Position numbers and translations under genes: made by a program
NCBI GenBank assembly: GCA_905235305.1
Contig: CAJOLC010000003.1
Span: forward strand, 1 to 49,004
From: an uncultured Bacteroidaceae bacterium
Lineage (GTDB): Bacteria > Bacteroidota > Bacteroidia > Bacteroidales > Bacteroidaceae
DNA length: 49,004 nucleotides
Direction of reading: 5' to 3'
Notes under the pieces: generated by a model
The model's database searches: none
What the model saw: only the letters and a program-made list of their open reading frames with translations
Told to the model about the DNA's origin: nothing
In this document: one piece after another, positions 34,712 through 45,090 of the stretch
Layout: each line of letters starts with the position of its first letter
Numbering within the stretch: the stretch's first letter is position 1

Positions 34712-36340
34712 ATGATGCCGAAACACTTATTGCTCCTCATCATTGCCTTATATTCTATGGCATCGAATGCCGTTCCTGCCAAACGGGAAAGATGCACATT
34801 GACACTCGACGATGGCTCTGTCATCGAAGCAACCTGGATGGGCGACGAGACCTGTCATTTCTACCAAACCGACGATGGCAAATGCCTGCAATGCGACAGC
34901 AAAGGTATCTGCCATTTCGTGGATGCTAAGGAACTTCGCCAAAGATGGATGGCAAGAAGTCTGAAACGACAAGCTGCTCGAACGCGACGACTTGCCTCGA
35001 GACCAAGCCAAGCCCCTAAAGCCATATCTGGCAGAAAACGAGGACTGGTTATTCTGGTTCAGTTCCCAGATGTGACCTTTCACTACACCAACGCCACCTT
35101 CCAACGCTTCTTCAATGAAGAAGGCTATGCCGACGACATCAACGTTGGTTCTGTCCACGACTACTTCCTCGATGCCAGTTACGGCCAGTTCGACTTCTCG
35201 TTCGACATCGTAGGTCCCATCACGATGAAAGACTCTCTCTACCGTTACGGCGGCAACAACGAATATGGCGACGACATCCACCCTGCCGTCATGGTTGCTG
35301 AAGCTGTTCGAATGATTGACGAAGAGGTTGATTTCAACCAATATGACTGGGATGGCGATGGTGAGGTAGAGCAAATCTTCCTTATACATTCCGGATATGA
35401 TGAAGCGCAAAGCCGCAAAAAAACTGACATATGGTCGCATGCATGGACGCTCGCCGAAGCTCAGGAAGAGAACGATGGCGGCGGCCCTGTCACTGTCGAC
35501 GGGGTTCGCATAAACAACTATGCTACAAGCTCTGAACTGCGAGCCAGAGCAGGTACCCTCATAGCGGGCATTGGAACGGCATGTCATGAGTTCTCTCACC
35601 AGTTCGGGCTTCCGGACTTTTATGACATCGAAAATGTGAACTTCGGGATGAACAACTGGAGCATTATGGATTACGGAGAATACAACGGAGGAGGAGGTTG
35701 CCCTGCCGGCTTCACAAGCTATGAGCGGATGTTTTGCGGATGGCTCTCTCCGACAGAACTCCTCGAGCCTGCCCACATCAGCCACATGCCTGCTCTTACA
35801 TCTGCGCCCACATGCTATATATTAAGGAACACCGGCAAAGCTGACGAATACTACCTCTTCGAGAACCGCCAGAAAGAGGGTTGGGACACATACCTGGGAG
35901 GGCATGGAATGCTCATCCTGCATGTCGATTACGACGAAACAGCATGGGCAGAGAACAATGTCAACACCATTCGTTCGCACCAACGCATGACAATCATTCC
36001 GGCCGACAATATTCTCTATAGTTGGACACTAGCTGGCGACCCATGGCCTGGGACATCAGGGAAGACCGAGCTTTCCGACAAATCCACCCCTGCAGCATTA
36101 CTGTACAACCCAAATGCTGAAGGAGACAGCCTGATGCACCATTCTATCTTTGAGATAAGCGAATCGAGCGACGGACTGATAAGCTTCATCTTCGACGAGG
36201 ACCCGACTGGGATTACTCCTCCCCTCCTTGGAAGAGATGGGGAGAGGCTCTACAATCTTGCCGGATATCAAATCGTTAATCGCGAAGCATCAAATCGCAG
36301 AGGCATCATCATTAAAGGAGGGAAGAAGATTTTGAAATGA
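34712..36340 (+). CDS. Secreted M6 family metallopeptidase (2)
   Basis: The 542-residue paralogue of the preceding gene starts 7 bp after its stop. Signal peptide: PKHLLLLIIALYSMASNA. The same propeptide start (CTLTLDDGSVIEATWMGDE) is followed by the M6 domain with CHEFSHQFGLPDFYD (zinc ligands H292 and H296) and NWSIMDYGEYNGGG. The C-terminus LYNLAGYQIVN... GIIIKGGKKILK is a T9SS-like sorting tail. It lacks the FN3-like domain of its neighbour. The gene pair looks like an old tandem duplication. Its stop overlaps the start of the next gene by 4 bp (ATGA), implying coupled translation. Confidence 0.9.
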   Translation: MMPKHLLLLIIALYSMASNAVPAKRERCTLTLDDGSVIEATWMGDETCHFYQTDDGKCLQCDSKGICHFVDAKELRQRWMARSLKRQAARTRRLASRPSQAPKAISGRKRGLVILVQFPDVTFHYTNATFQRFFNEEGYADDINVGSVHDYFLDASYGQFDFSFDIVGPITMKDSLYRYGGNNEYGDDIHPAVMVAEAVRMIDEEVDFNQYDWDGDGEVEQIFLIHSGYDEAQSRKKTDIWSHAWTLAEAQEENDGGGPVTVDGVRINNYATSSELRARAGTLIAGIGTACHEFSHQFGLPDFYDIENVNFGMNNWSIMDYGEYNGGGGCPAGFTSYERMFCGWLSPTELLEPAHISHMPALTSAPTCYILRNTGKADEYYLFENRQKEGWDTYLGGHGMLILHVDYDETAWAENNVNTIRSHQRMTIIPADNILYSWTLAGDPWPGTSGKTELSDKSTPAALLYNPNAEGDSLMHHSIFEISESSDGLISFIFDEDPTGITPPLLGRDGERLYNLAGYQIVNREASNRRGIIIKGGKKILK

Positions 36341-38199
36341 TGAGAAGGATTCATACAATACTATTATTACTGCTTCAGGCCTCATATTCCTTGCTCGTTG
36401 CTGCCACCGTGGCACGGTATAGCGGCATGCGTATCTTTTGGGATTCACGTACTCCTGTCACAGTCTTCGATGGGGGCGGCTACGGAAGACTTATTGAACT
36501 GCAGGACGGACGGCTGATGGCTTGCTGTGAAAGTGGCGGCATCAAGATAACGACTTCTACCGACCAAGGCGCGACGTGGCTCTCTCCCACTCTTATCGCG
36601 CCAAATTCCAACAATGTACCCAACTGCGTGCCCGACCTCGTACAACTTTCCGACGGAACAATCCTTGTTGCTTACAATCCGCGACCCTCGAAGCCTTATA
36701 CCGCCGACCGCCGTTTTGGCATACGACTGCGACGCAGCACCAACGGAGGTCGCACATGGAGTCAGGAAATCTTTGTCTATGATGCTGACTACACATTTGA
36801 GAACGGCTGTTGGGAACCCTCCTTCCTCGAACTCCCGTCGGGCGAGCTTCAGTTATACTTTGCAGACGAAAGCCCCTACACGACTACTGGCGAGCAGCAG
36901 ATTTCCCTATGCCGAAGCTTCGACGGAGGACTGACATGGACGGAGCCGCAGCGCATATCTTACAGGAGCGGCTACCGCGACGGGATGCCTGTGCCTGTTC
37001 TCCTCAGCGACCAGAAGAACATTGTGGTGGCCATCGAGGACAACGGCTGGAGCGGAATCGGAGACTTCCTGCCGACGACGGTTCGTACGTCGCTGGCAAG
37101 CAACTGGAGGGCTGGAGCATACGTCAATGGCTCAAGCTCACAACGCAACCGCAGCATCGACTACAACTACTGCCCTATTGCCAAGGGCGGCGCCCCCTAT
37201 CTGCGCGTGCTTCCAAGCGGCGAAACCGTGCTCTCGCACCAATCCACATACGGCGACGGCGACAATATGAAGATGTATGTCTATATGGGCGACAAGCAGG
37301 CGAAGAACTTCAAGGCAATGTCCCGACCGTTCTATCAGGGTACGACGAAAGGCTGCTGGTGGAACTCGCTCGCAGTCATCGACACCGGGACAGTCGTTGC
37401 CGTTGGCGGGATGGACGGCAAGATCGTCATGACGAAGGGTTATCCGATGAACGCTTTTCAAGTCCCCTATGCCACGCCACGCATTGACGGACGCCTCACT
37501 GCTGCTGATACCTATTTCATGCCAGCCGCAAGGCAAGTGCCGATGGGCAGCGAGACGGGCACCTTCTCCTACACCGACTTTGCCTACGACAACACGAATC
37601 TCTACCTGACGACGCTTGTCTACCGGCGTTCCGCAAGCTCCGAAGAGCCCTACCCCGACGGCATCGTGTTCTATTTGGAGAGCAAGGGACGAAGCACGAA
37701 CCTACCTGCGAACACAGCCTATCGGTTCGAAATCCTTCCCGACGGCACACTGACTTCGAGCAAGGGCAACGGTTCAACATGGATGGAAACCAGCCTGCCT
37801 GACATCAGAACAGCAAGTATCGTCCAGGCGTCGAACTATCGTATCGAGATGGCAATACCCTGGGCATCCATCGGACTTCAGGAGGCACCCATCGGGCAGA
37901 AGCTTGGGGCAAGCCTCGAAGTCATTACGGGCGAAACCACAGGCAGGCTTGTGGAAAGCATCCCCGACGCCTTGCCCCTGCAACCAGCCACATGGATGCA
38001 GCTCAACTTTATTGTGCCCGACCCAACGGGTATCAGAGGAGTGGAAAGCGAAAGCTATTATCACACACCATCAGGCAGTGAGTCGACAAATCATATATGC
38101 TATGACCTGAGCGGCCGCAAAGTTGCAGAAGGGAAGACGCAGAACAGGAGATTCCCGCGAGGCATATATGTTGAAGGTGGTCGGAAGACGCTCCGATGA
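36337..38199 (+). CDS. Sialidase-fold (BNR repeat) protein with CBM9-like domain
   Basis: The 620-residue secreted protein has a signal (RRIHTILLLLLQASYSLLVA, 20). A six-bladed propeller (about 30-375) carries Asp-box repeats STDQGATW, STNGGRTW and SFDGGLTW, and RLIELQDGRLMACCESGG. A CBM9/DOMON-like sandwich (about 385-560) begins ATPRIDGRLTAADTYF and includes YRIEMAIPWASIGL. The tail CYDLSGRKVAEG... GIYVEGGRKTLR is T9SS-like. The fold covers GH33 sialidases, GH93 arabinanases and related enzymes. I do not see a textbook FRIP motif, so the substrate is open. Being last in the two-protease operon points to glycoprotein degradation. Confidence 0.8.
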   Translation: MMRRIHTILLLLLQASYSLLVAATVARYSGMRIFWDSRTPVTVFDGGGYGRLIELQDGRLMACCESGGIKITTSTDQGATWLSPTLIAPNSNNVPNCVPDLVQLSDGTILVAYNPRPSKPYTADRRFGIRLRRSTNGGRTWSQEIFVYDADYTFENGCWEPSFLELPSGELQLYFADESPYTTTGEQQISLCRSFDGGLTWTEPQRISYRSGYRDGMPVPVLLSDQKNIVVAIEDNGWSGIGDFLPTTVRTSLASNWRAGAYVNGSSSQRNRSIDYNYCPIAKGGAPYLRVLPSGETVLSHQSTYGDGDNMKMYVYMGDKQAKNFKAMSRPFYQGTTKGCWWNSLAVIDTGTVVAVGGMDGKIVMTKGYPMNAFQVPYATPRIDGRLTAADTYFMPAARQVPMGSETGTFSYTDFAYDNTNLYLTTLVYRRSASSEEPYPDGIVFYLESKGRSTNLPANTAYRFEILPDGTLTSSKGNGSTWMETSLPDIRTASIVQASNYRIEMAIPWASIGLQEAPIGQKLGASLEVITGETTGRLVESIPDALPLQPATWMQLNFIVPDPTGIRGVESESYYHTPSGSESTNHICYDLSGRKVAEGKTQNRRFPRGIYVEGGRKTLR

Positions 38200-38288
38200 G
38201 GCCCGACCATGCCTCCGCCATCCAAGCAACAGGTGTAGCTTCCCCAATCACGCGTACATTATTATATATTATAGAGTGCTATGTCACC

Positions 38289-38377
38289 CGACATAGCATA
38301 GTGGGTTCGTTGCAGGTTCATGAACATTCAATTGCAGGTTCATGAATATTCAATTGCAGGTTCATGATGCTGCAATC
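38289..38377. repeat. Brick-repeat element, copy C
   Basis: Flank CGACATAGCATAGTGGGTTC leads into three 22-bp units (38312-38333, 38334-38355, 38356-38377) each starting GCAGGTTCATGA. The first two continue ACATTCAATT and ATATTCAATT, the third TGCTGCAA. It lies between the convergent ends of the sialidase-fold gene and lolD. The flank matches CGACATAACAGGGAGGGTT of copy D. Confidence 0.85.
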
Positions 38378-38420
38378 AACGAAATATGCCGAAGGCGGTA
38401 ACGAACTGTGCCGAGGCTTC

Positions 38421-39074
38421 TCATCCAACTATCTTGCCGTCCTGCATACATATCTTGCGGTCGGCAAGGTCGGCGAGCTGTTCGTCGTGGGTAACGATGA
38501 CGAAGGTCTGCCCCATATGGTCGCGAAGGTCGAAGAAGAGGCGATGCAGCTCCTCCTTATTGTGGCTGTCGAGCGAACCACTCGGCTCATCGGCAAAGAC
38601 GACGTCGGGTTTCCTGGCAAGCGCTCTGGCGACTGCCACCCGTTGCTTCTCGCCTCCGGACAGCTCGCTTGGCTTGTGCGAGGCACGCTGAGACAGTCCC
38701 ATGAAGCTCAGCAACTCTTCTGCCCGAAGCCTGGCTTCCTTCCTGGAGGTGCCGCCAATAAGGGCGGGCATCATGACATTCTCGAGGGCAGTGAACTCGG
38801 GAAGGAGCTGATGGAACTGGAATACGAAGCCAAGGTGCTTGCCGCGGAATGCTGAACGACGGGCATCGCTGAGCTTCATGACGTCAACCCCGTCGATGAT
38901 GACGCTGCCGCTGTCGGGTTTGTCGAGCGTACCCATAATCTGCAGGAGCGTGGTCTTGCCTGCTCCGCTTGGTCCCACGATGCTTACGATCTCGCCTCGA
39001 GATATGTCCAAGTCTATGCCACTCAGTACTTCAAGACTGCCGAAGCTCTTCTTTATGTCTCGTATCTGTATCAT
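38421..39074 (-). CDS. lolD: LolD-like ABC transporter ATPase
   Basis: The 217-residue ATPase resembles LolD, which powers release of lipoproteins from the inner membrane, and the MacB/FtsE group. Walker [11 protein letters not shown]-loop [12 protein letters not shown], signature [16 protein letters not shown], Walker [14 protein letters not shown] and switch IVTHD are all intact. No LolC/E permease gene is adjacent. Its ATG overlaps the stop of the upstream antiporter-protease gene by 4 bp (ATGA), so the two are translationally coupled, which is an odd pairing. Confidence 0.87.
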   Translation of the reverse strand: MIQIRDIKKSFGSLEVLSGIDLDISRGEIVSIVGPSGAGKTTLLQIMGTLDKPDSGSVIIDGVDVMKLSDARRSAFRGKHLGFVFQFHQLLPEFTALENVMMPALIGGTSRKEARLRAEELLSFMGLSQRASHKPSELSGGEKQRVAVARALARKPDVVFADEPSGSLDSHNKEELHRLFFDLRDHMGQTFVIVTHDEQLADLADRKICMQDGKIVG

Positions 39075-42000
39075 TTAAGTACCTTTTTACCGTTTATGAT
39101 ATTGATGCCTTTCTGAGGTCGGGAAAGGCGCTGACCTGCAAGGTTAACTATCGTTGAGCTTTGCTTATAGATAGATTGGCTGCCTGCCATAGGCCTCCAG
39201 GCGCCCACTTCGTCCAGCCCATCGGGATGCTCCAGCAGGTAGTTCAGGCCTGCCTCAGCGTCTATCTCGCCATTGCCATAGTCATTGTTGGGATAAACGA
39301 GCGAAGGGTCATGGTGTCGGCAAGTGGCACGAAAGGCATCGATGACCCGCTCCCTGGTGAGATGAGGAATGGCTTCCATCCATTGGGCAATGATGCCTGC
39401 CACGATGGGACATGCCATGCTGGTGCCCCTTTGCGATGACCAAGCGTAATTGCGCCCCTCAAAGGTATAGCGAGCGACGTCATACGCCTTTACATTATCA
39501 TCAGGATTCATCTCGGTATAGAAGCTGTTGAAGCCTGCCACGATGTTTGAACCTGGCGCAAGCACGTCGGGCTTGACAAGGCCAGCAAGGGTCGGGCCGC
39601 GGCTGCTATAGGGTGCCACAGAACCCGATATGCCGTAATCATGGCTTACCCAGACGCCGTCACAATCATAGAATCCCTTTCTATAGGATGTTGCTCCCAC
39701 GCAAATGACATTGGGGTCCGTGGAAGGATAGAGAATGTTGTGTGTCTTCTCTGCATCCTGATAGTCGGGATAATACGCCAGGGTCTGCAGAGTTCCTATT
39801 TCCTGAAAGACTTCGACTTCGGATTCCTCTCCGGTTATACCTATTCCCATCTGTATGGAAATATACGGCCTCTTGCTTACCTTATTTATCACGACATCGG
39901 TGGCAAGCTGACTCTTATCATAACAACAGTCATAAGAGCCGAAGATGAGCTCGAATATATAGTCGCCTGCCGTGACAGTATCAACAAGGAGACTGTCCTC
40001 GGTGGCAAGGATATCCGAGAGAGGCACCTCGTAATTAAGGTAACTCTCCGTAGGGGACTTCATGAAGTCGAGGTGAATCCTGAAGTCGCCACGGCTGCGG
40101 AGCATCATATATGTGGTGTTGCCAGAAGGCGAGATGAGCGAGGCGACGTGCTCCTTTCCGGCAGGTTTATGCATATACGTGTAGTAATTGCTTTGATTGC
40201 CTGCGGCTGTACAGATGATGCGACCAGGGCGAACCAGGCTGTCGAGTACGGTGCTATAGAGTTGTGCCTCGCCATAAAGGTCCTCGTGAGAGCCTTCGCT
40301 GAAACTAATGACACAGGGCTTCTTCACCTCATCTGCATAACGGAAGATATATTCGAAGCCCATCAGGTCGATGGCAGCACCATACATGCTCCAAAGAGAA
40401 TCGGGCACCAGCTCCTTGTCATCGGATACGGCATTCGATACAAGACATATCTCCGCATCGGGAGCCATTCCGATATAGGGCGAATCATACCCGCTGCCGG
40501 CAGCCGTAGTAGCAGTATGCGTACCATGATATTGCAAGCGGCTGTCGGAGGAACATGCTTTCTGGAGAATCGTTTCCTCTGAGGTATAGGCTCTCCCTAT
40601 AGGAAGTTCCATGCCATAGACCTGTTCCTGCTCTGATGAGGGCATGGAGGCTTCGTCTATGTCGAGCATGTCCCAGAACGAACGGACGCGATAAGTGCTG
40701 AGGTCACGACTGTAGAACGAGGGATTGGTCAAGTCGAAACCGATGTCCATCACGCCTACGACGACGCCTTTACCCGTATATGAGGGGCGATAAGGGGTGG
40801 CAGACCGAAGGAGGTCAGAGCGTGTGATGATGGCGGATGTATCGGTCTGAGCACTGCAAACCCTGCCGCATTCGATGCGGCTCACTTCCTTCCGAAGCGA
40901 CAGAGCCGCAAGTTCTCGCTTGGGAATACTGGCTGCATAGATGTTTCCCCAATGATGATAGATGCGGCAGCCATGTTGCCGGAGGGCTTCTTCGCTGGAG
41001 GATTGAACAAGAGCCAGCATGCCTTCTCCCGACGCCTGCCTTTGGGAGTTGCTCTTTTGGCGAGTCTCGGCCTTTGGACTGTGGGCTTTGTATTCATTTA
41101 AGGCAGCATACCTCGCCATTGGCGACATCTTATCGAACCTCGGACGCTGTGCCTGTGCCAGGGATGGCAGGGTGAGGGCAAACAGCAATGGCAATGCCGA
41201 GCGTCGTGCCGTGAAGAGCCAGCGACGGAGGAAGCCGCCGATGGAGCGTGGCTGACGCTGTACTGCGGTGCCGTTAGGGGTAAAGACCGAGATGCTTTCC
41301 TGCGGTTCGCCCCATTGGTCGGGGAATAGGAGCATGACGCTCGTATGGCTGAAGTAGCGATGCACCAGCAAGGGAAGCTCCTCGAAGCTGCTCTGATAGG
41401 AGATGAAACCAGGCCGTGCCGTCACTGCGACGAGCATGCAGTTCAGGTCCATATCGTGCCTCAGGTTGAGGAATTGCATCCAGCGGTTCATCTCGAAATA
41501 ATGGGAGCGGACGTGACTGTGCTTCTGCTCCATGTATCCTTTAATATAAGGTAGCGTGTCCGCATGCACGTGATATTCCAGATGGCAATCCAATTCCTCG
41601 CCTATTCTGCAGATATGTTCCAGCCACTTATAGAATCCGACTTCGTATTCAGCCTTCTGGGGAACAGCGATGACGACGCGTCGGATGGTGCCGGGAGGCA
41701 CGATGCTGCGCACTGCCATCACTTCTCTGTGAGTGCCGCTCAGCACGTTGTCTATCACACTTCCAAGCGAGGATTTGGACATTCCGGTCGTCCTGTCGGT
41801 CAGGCAGACGATGAGTTCGCCGCAGTCATACTCGTTCATGGTGTGGAGGATGCCGCCGGCGATGTTGGTGCTCATGCGGTTCAGGGTCGCCATTGGCACG
41901 TCGGCAGAGGCGGCTATCATCTGTGCTTTCTCGAGCAAGCGCCTTCCCATGATGTGACTGTTATCGGAGGTTTGCTGATCATTGTCATCGGCAACGCAAA

Positions 42001-43342
42001 GTCCCATGAGGCTGTCGGGGATGAAAGGGTTGCGGATGAGGATGGCAAGCTGTGTCATGACGTCGACGTTATCCCCTTGGCTGTATGTGATAAGGCATTT
42101 GCCGTGGTAGGAGCCTCGGTTGTCTTCGAGCGATGTATCGCTTAATGCAAGTCCTTTTGCACCGCGGCTTGTGGCAAAACCGCTTATCAGGCAACTGAAG
42201 AGGATGAGCATCACGGTGCCGCCAAGCAGCTCGTTGTTCATGAGGTTCACGGTCGGGGCTGTTCCGATGGTTACTATCGCGAGGGCCCCGGCAGCATGGG
42301 CATTGGTCAGGCCGAACATGAGCCACATGCTGTTCCTGCCCTCGCCCATCGTCCAAGCCATGATGGCCGAGGCTGCCAGCTTGGAGAGCGTGCCTGTCAA
42401 GACCATTACGGTGACGAGCCAAAGCGCTTCGGGATGGCGGAACAGGATGCCGATGTCGATAATCATGCCTACGCCTATGAGGAAATAAGGAATGAACAGG
42501 GCATTGCCCACGAACTCCAGGCGCGACATCAGAGGACTGGTCTTGGGGATAAGACGATTGACGATCAAGCCCGCGAGGAATGCTCCGAGCAGTCCTTCAA
42601 GCCCGACCATCTTTGCCAGCGACGCACTGAGGAAGACGAGAGTCAAGATGAAGATGAACTGCATGACGCCGTCCTGATACCGACGCAGGAACCAGCGTCC
42701 CACTCTTGGGAACACCAGAATGGCAAAGGCAACATAGAGGCCGCACTTCAGACCAAAGAGGAGCCAGGTCATCAAGGACGTATCGGGATTCTGCCCACCC
42801 ACCACCAACGCCAGTATCAACAGGGCAGCCAGAAGGGCAATGGCTGTAGCAACGACACTCACAACCACGACCCTGTGCCTGTTCAGGCCGTAGCGTCCGA
42901 TGATGGGGTACGTCACGAGGGTATGACTGGCATAGATGCAAGCCATGAGAATGCTGGTGGAGAGGCCGAAGCCAAGCAGCCAGACACTCGTGGCAATGCC
43001 CAGGATGAAGGGAATCATGAAGGTGAGGAGGCCGAACCGGAAGCCTGCACGCCCGTACAACTCCACACTCCCCATCTCAAGCTCCAGGCCGGCCAGGAAC
43101 ATGATATAGTAAATGCCCACCTGTCCGAAGAGTTCGAACGAGCGGTCGTGCGCAAGAAGATTGAAGCCGTACTGCCCAACCAGAATGCCGGCAATGATGA
43201 GCCCTACGACGGGCGGCACCCTGAGCCGCCTGAACAATAGCGGTGCGAACAGGATGATAGCCAGCACCACCGAGAAGCTCCATGTGGGGTCGGTGATGAG
43301 TGCAGTAGGCTGAACAGCCTGAAGGACACAGAAAAGCATCAT
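39071..43342 (-). CDS. CPA2 cation/proton antiporter fused to S8 subtilisin-like protease
   Basis: One continuous frame of 1423 codons from ATG 43342; the longer start at 43375 lies inside the -7 box. Residues about 1-400 form a Na/H exchanger-type membrane domain ([43 protein letters not shown]). A cytosolic UspA-like region extends to about 700. Then [20 protein letters not shown] followed by PSLAQA forms a signal-peptide-like segment (about 707-731). The protease domain has a full S8 triad: D866 (VMDIGFD), H942 (HGTHTA) and S1308 (GTSMACP), with oxyanion Asn in AAGNQSN. The C-terminus NLAGQRLS... [12 protein letters not shown] is a T9SS-like tail. Signal peptidase could split it after A731. 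Confidence 0.88.
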   Translation of the reverse strand: MMLFCVLQAVQPTALITDPTWSFSVVLAIILFAPLLFRRLRVPPVVGLIIAGILVGQYGFNLLAHDRSFELFGQVGIYYIMFLAGLELEMGSVELYGRAGFRFGLLTFMIPFILGIATSVWLLGFGLSTSILMACIYASHTLVTYPIIGRYGLNRHRVVVVSVVATAIALLAALLILALVVGGQNPDTSLMTWLLFGLKCGLYVAFAILVFPRVGRWFLRRYQDGVMQFIFILTLVFLSASLAKMVGLEGLLGAFLAGLIVNRLIPKTSPLMSRLEFVGNALFIPYFLIGVGMIIDIGILFRHPEALWLVTVMVLTGTLSKLAASAIMAWTMGEGRNSMWLMFGLTNAHAAGALAIVTIGTAPTVNLMNNELLGGTVMLILFSCLISGFATSRGAKGLALSDTSLEDNRGSYHGKCLITYSQGDNVDVMTQLAILIRNPFIPDSLMGLCVADDNDQQTSDNSHIMGRRLLEKAQMIAASADVPMATLNRMSTNIAGGILHTMNEYDCGELIVCLTDRTTGMSKSSLGSVIDNVLSGTHREVMAVRSIVPPGTIRRVVIAVPQKAEYEVGFYKWLEHICRIGEELDCHLEYHVHADTLPYIKGYMEQKHSHVRSHYFEMNRWMQFLNLRHDMDLNCMLVAVTARPGFISYQSSFEELPLLVHRYFSHTSVMLLFPDQWGEPQESISVFTPNGTAVQRQPRSIGGFLRRWLFTARRSALPLLFALTLPSLAQAQRPRFDKMSPMARYAALNEYKAHSPKAETRQKSNSQRQASGEGMLALVQSSSEEALRQHGCRIYHHWGNIYAASIPKRELAALSLRKEVSRIECGRVCSAQTDTSAIITRSDLLRSATPYRPSYTGKGVVVGVMDIGFDLTNPSFYSRDLSTYRVRSFWDMLDIDEASMPSSEQEQVYGMELPIGRAYTSEETILQKACSSDSRLQYHGTHTATTAAGSGYDSPYIGMAPDAEICLVSNAVSDDKELVPDSLWSMYGAAIDLMGFEYIFRYADEVKKPCVISFSEGSHEDLYGEAQLYSTVLDSLVRPGRIICTAAGNQSNYYTYMHKPAGKEHVASLISPSGNTTYMMLRSRGDFRIHLDFMKSPTESYLNYEVPLSDILATEDSLLVDTVTAGDYIFELIFGSYDCCYDKSQLATDVVINKVSKRPYISIQMGIGITGEESEVEVFQEIGTLQTLAYYPDYQDAEKTHNILYPSTDPNVICVGATSYRKGFYDCDGVWVSHDYGISGSVAPYSSRGPTLAGLVKPDVLAPGSNIVAGFNSFYTEMNPDDNVKAYDVARYTFEGRNYAWSSQRGTSMACPIVAGIIAQWMEAIPHLTRERVIDAFRATCRHHDPSLVYPNNDYGNGEIDAEAGLNYLLEHPDGLDEVGAWRPMAGSQSIYKQSSTIVNLAGQRLSRPQKGINIINGKKVLK

Positions 43343-43372
43343 TTTGTCGCTCGCTAAGTACAGAATTTTTGG

Positions 43373-43380
43373 CAAAGTTA
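43373..43380 (-). promoter_or_regulatory. -7 box for the antiporter-protease/lolD operon
   Basis: TAACTTTG on the minus strand, 31 bp before ATG 43342. A second similar box, TAATTTTG, lies at 43413-43420. Confidence 0.5.
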
Positions 43381-43532
43381 CGAAAAAAAATACAATTAGG
43401 AATGATGTCGTGCAAAATTATTTCACAGACGCTTCCGTTGCGTTCGGGAAATCGCTCCGCTGAATGCCGAGGCAGTCGCACTGCGGGGCATCACCGCATT
43501 TAGGCAGCTGAAGCACCACCTCCAGCAGCATT

Positions 43533-43716
43533 GGTCGACCGACATAACAGGGAGGGTTGTTTGAACATACATGTATGTGCAATTGAATATTCATGAACCT
43601 GCAATTGAATATACATGTATGTTCAAACAAGGCATAGTGATGGGGAGCAAGGAGCAGGGGGCGAGGGGCAAGGTGCAAGGTGCATGGAGCGAGTGGAGAA
43701 AGCGCCCTTGACGACC
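43533..43716. repeat. Brick-repeat element, copy D (core inverted relative to copy B)
   Basis: Left flank TCGACCGACATAACAGGGAG, then inverted repeats (43557-43576 and 43611-43630, 20 bp perfect, TTGTTTGAACAT ends) around a 34-bp core (43577-43610). The right flank is CATAGTGATGGGGAGCAAGG, a G-rich stretch, and GGAGAAAGCGCCCTTGACGA. Both flanks match copy B in reverse orientation, while the core has copy B's plus-strand orientation. No gene is seen from 43381 to 43867. Confidence 0.88.
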
Positions 43717-43764
43717 GATTCGGAATAAAGTTTTACCCGAGAAATGCAATTTTTCGACCTCTGA

Positions 43765-43796
43765 TTTCCTATTTCCAACTATTTATCGTACCTTTG
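43765..43796 (+). promoter_or_regulatory. Promoter of asd
   Basis: TTTC (43765-43768), 20 bp, TACCTTTG (43789-43796). The -7 box is perfect and the -33 box matches three of four bases. The leader is about 65 nt. Confidence 0.6.
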
Positions 43797-43867
43797 CAGC
43801 CGCAATACATTATTAATATTATTATAAAAGCCTCTCTCCCTTGACGGGAAGGCATAGAGAAGACCGT

Positions 43868-44878
43868 ATGAAAGTTGCTATAGTTGGCGCCAGTGGTGCC
43901 GTAGGGCAGGAGTTCCTGCGCGTGCTAAACGAGAGAAATTTCCCAGTGGACGAACTGCTGCTCTTCGGCAGTCAGCGTAGTGCAGGACGCAAGTACACGT
44001 TCCGAGGCAAGGAGATAGAAGTGAAGCTCCTGCAGCATAACGACGACTTCAAAGGCGTCGACATCGCCTTCACAAGCGCCGGAGGCGGCACAGCCAAGGA
44101 GTATGCCGACACCATCACCAAGCACGGAGCCGTGATGATAGACAACTCCAGCGCCTTCCGCATGGACGAGGACGTGCCCCTCGTAGTGCCTGAATGCAAC
44201 GCCGAGGATGCACTCAACCGCCCCCGAGGCATCATAGCCAACCCCAACTGCACCACCATCATGATGGTCGTGGCCCTGCAAGCATTGGAAAACCTATCAC
44301 ACATCAAGCGCGTACACGTCGCTTCATATCAGGCCGCAAGCGGTGCCGGAGCAGCTGCCATGGCAGAGCTCTACGAACAGTATCGCCAGGTGCTTGCCGG
44401 CGAGAAGCCTACTGTCGAGAAGTTCGCATATCAGCTGGCATTCAATGTCATCCCACAGATTGACGTCTTCTGCGACAATGGCTACACAAAGGAAGAGATG
44501 AAGATGTACAACGAAACAAAGAAGATCATGCACACCGACTGCGAAGTCAGTGCCATGTGCGTCCGCGTGCCCAGCCTCCGCTGCCACAGTGAAAGCGTCT
44601 GGGCAGAGACGGAGCGCCCCGTCAGCGTCGAGGAGTTCCAGCAGGCCGTCCGTAATGGACAGGGTCTCCAACTCGAGGACGAGCCTGCAAGCAAGAAGTA
44701 TCCCATGCCGCTCTTCCACGAGAACTGCGACGATGTCTTCGTGGGACGTGTACGCAAGGACCTCGCCAACCCCAACGGCATAACCTTCTGGCTCGTCAGC
44801 GACCAAATAAAGAAGGGCGCAGCGCTCAATGCTGTACAGATTGCCGAGTACCTCATCAAGGTGGGCAACATCAAATAA
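43868..44878 (+). CDS. asd: Aspartate-semialdehyde dehydrogenase
   Basis: The 336-residue enzyme reduces aspartyl phosphate to the semialdehyde, feeding lysine/diaminopimelate, threonine and methionine synthesis. Marks: [20 protein letters not shown] (20, NADP loop), [14 protein letters not shown], the catalytic cysteine in [25 protein letters not shown] and [15 protein letters not shown] with the substrate arginine/histidine. I chose ATG 43868 because it begins the canonical N-terminus; a TTG at 43841 would add nine residues that look unlike the family. Monocistronic: own promoter and a clear terminator. Confidence 0.96.
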   Translation: MKVAIVGASGAVGQEFLRVLNERNFPVDELLLFGSQRSAGRKYTFRGKEIEVKLLQHNDDFKGVDIAFTSAGGGTAKEYADTITKHGAVMIDNSSAFRMDEDVPLVVPECNAEDALNRPRGIIANPNCTTIMMVVALQALENLSHIKRVHVASYQAASGAGAAAMAELYEQYRQVLAGEKPTVEKFAYQLAFNVIPQIDVFCDNGYTKEEMKMYNETKKIMHTDCEVSAMCVRVPSLRCHSESVWAETERPVSVEEFQQAVRNGQGLQLEDEPASKKYPMPLFHENCDDVFVGRVRKDLANPNGITFWLVSDQIKKGAALNAVQIAEYLIKVGNIK

Positions 44879-44912
44879 AGCCACGAGAGTAAGCACTCTC
44901 CCCGAATTCCAT

Positions 44913-44958
44913 CCCCTTTACGCATTCCACGCAATGCCGTAAAGGGGTTTTTTCTTTT
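44913..44958 (+). terminator. Rho-independent terminator of asd
   Basis: CCCCTTTACG (44913-44922) pairs with CGTAAAGGGG (44938-44947), with GCATT/AATGC extending into the loop, followed by TTTTTTCTTTT. Confidence 0.9.
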
Positions 44959-45007
44959 CCTGTATAACATTATTTGACACATAACATGAAAATAATTGGA
45001 GATTTAC

Positions 45008-45038
45008 TTGACTTGTATTAAAATAATGTATAACTTTG
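45008..45038 (+). promoter_or_regulatory. Promoter of the giant secreted protein gene
   Basis: TTG (45008-45010), 20 bp, TAACTTTG (45031-45038), about 52 bp before the ATG. The leader is A-rich (AACTAAAAACAAAAACAAGT), as in highly expressed Bacteroidetes genes. Confidence 0.6.
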
Positions 45039-45090
45039 GGGCAGATTGTATTCATTTAACCATAATTATTAACTAAAAACAAAAACAAGT

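Noticed and set aside
41150-41330. Frameshift separating antiporter and protease genes
   Set aside because: All three S8 catalytic residues are in the same frame as the antiporter. The one out-of-frame ATG found upstream runs into a stop after about 13 codons, so no simple two-gene reading fits.
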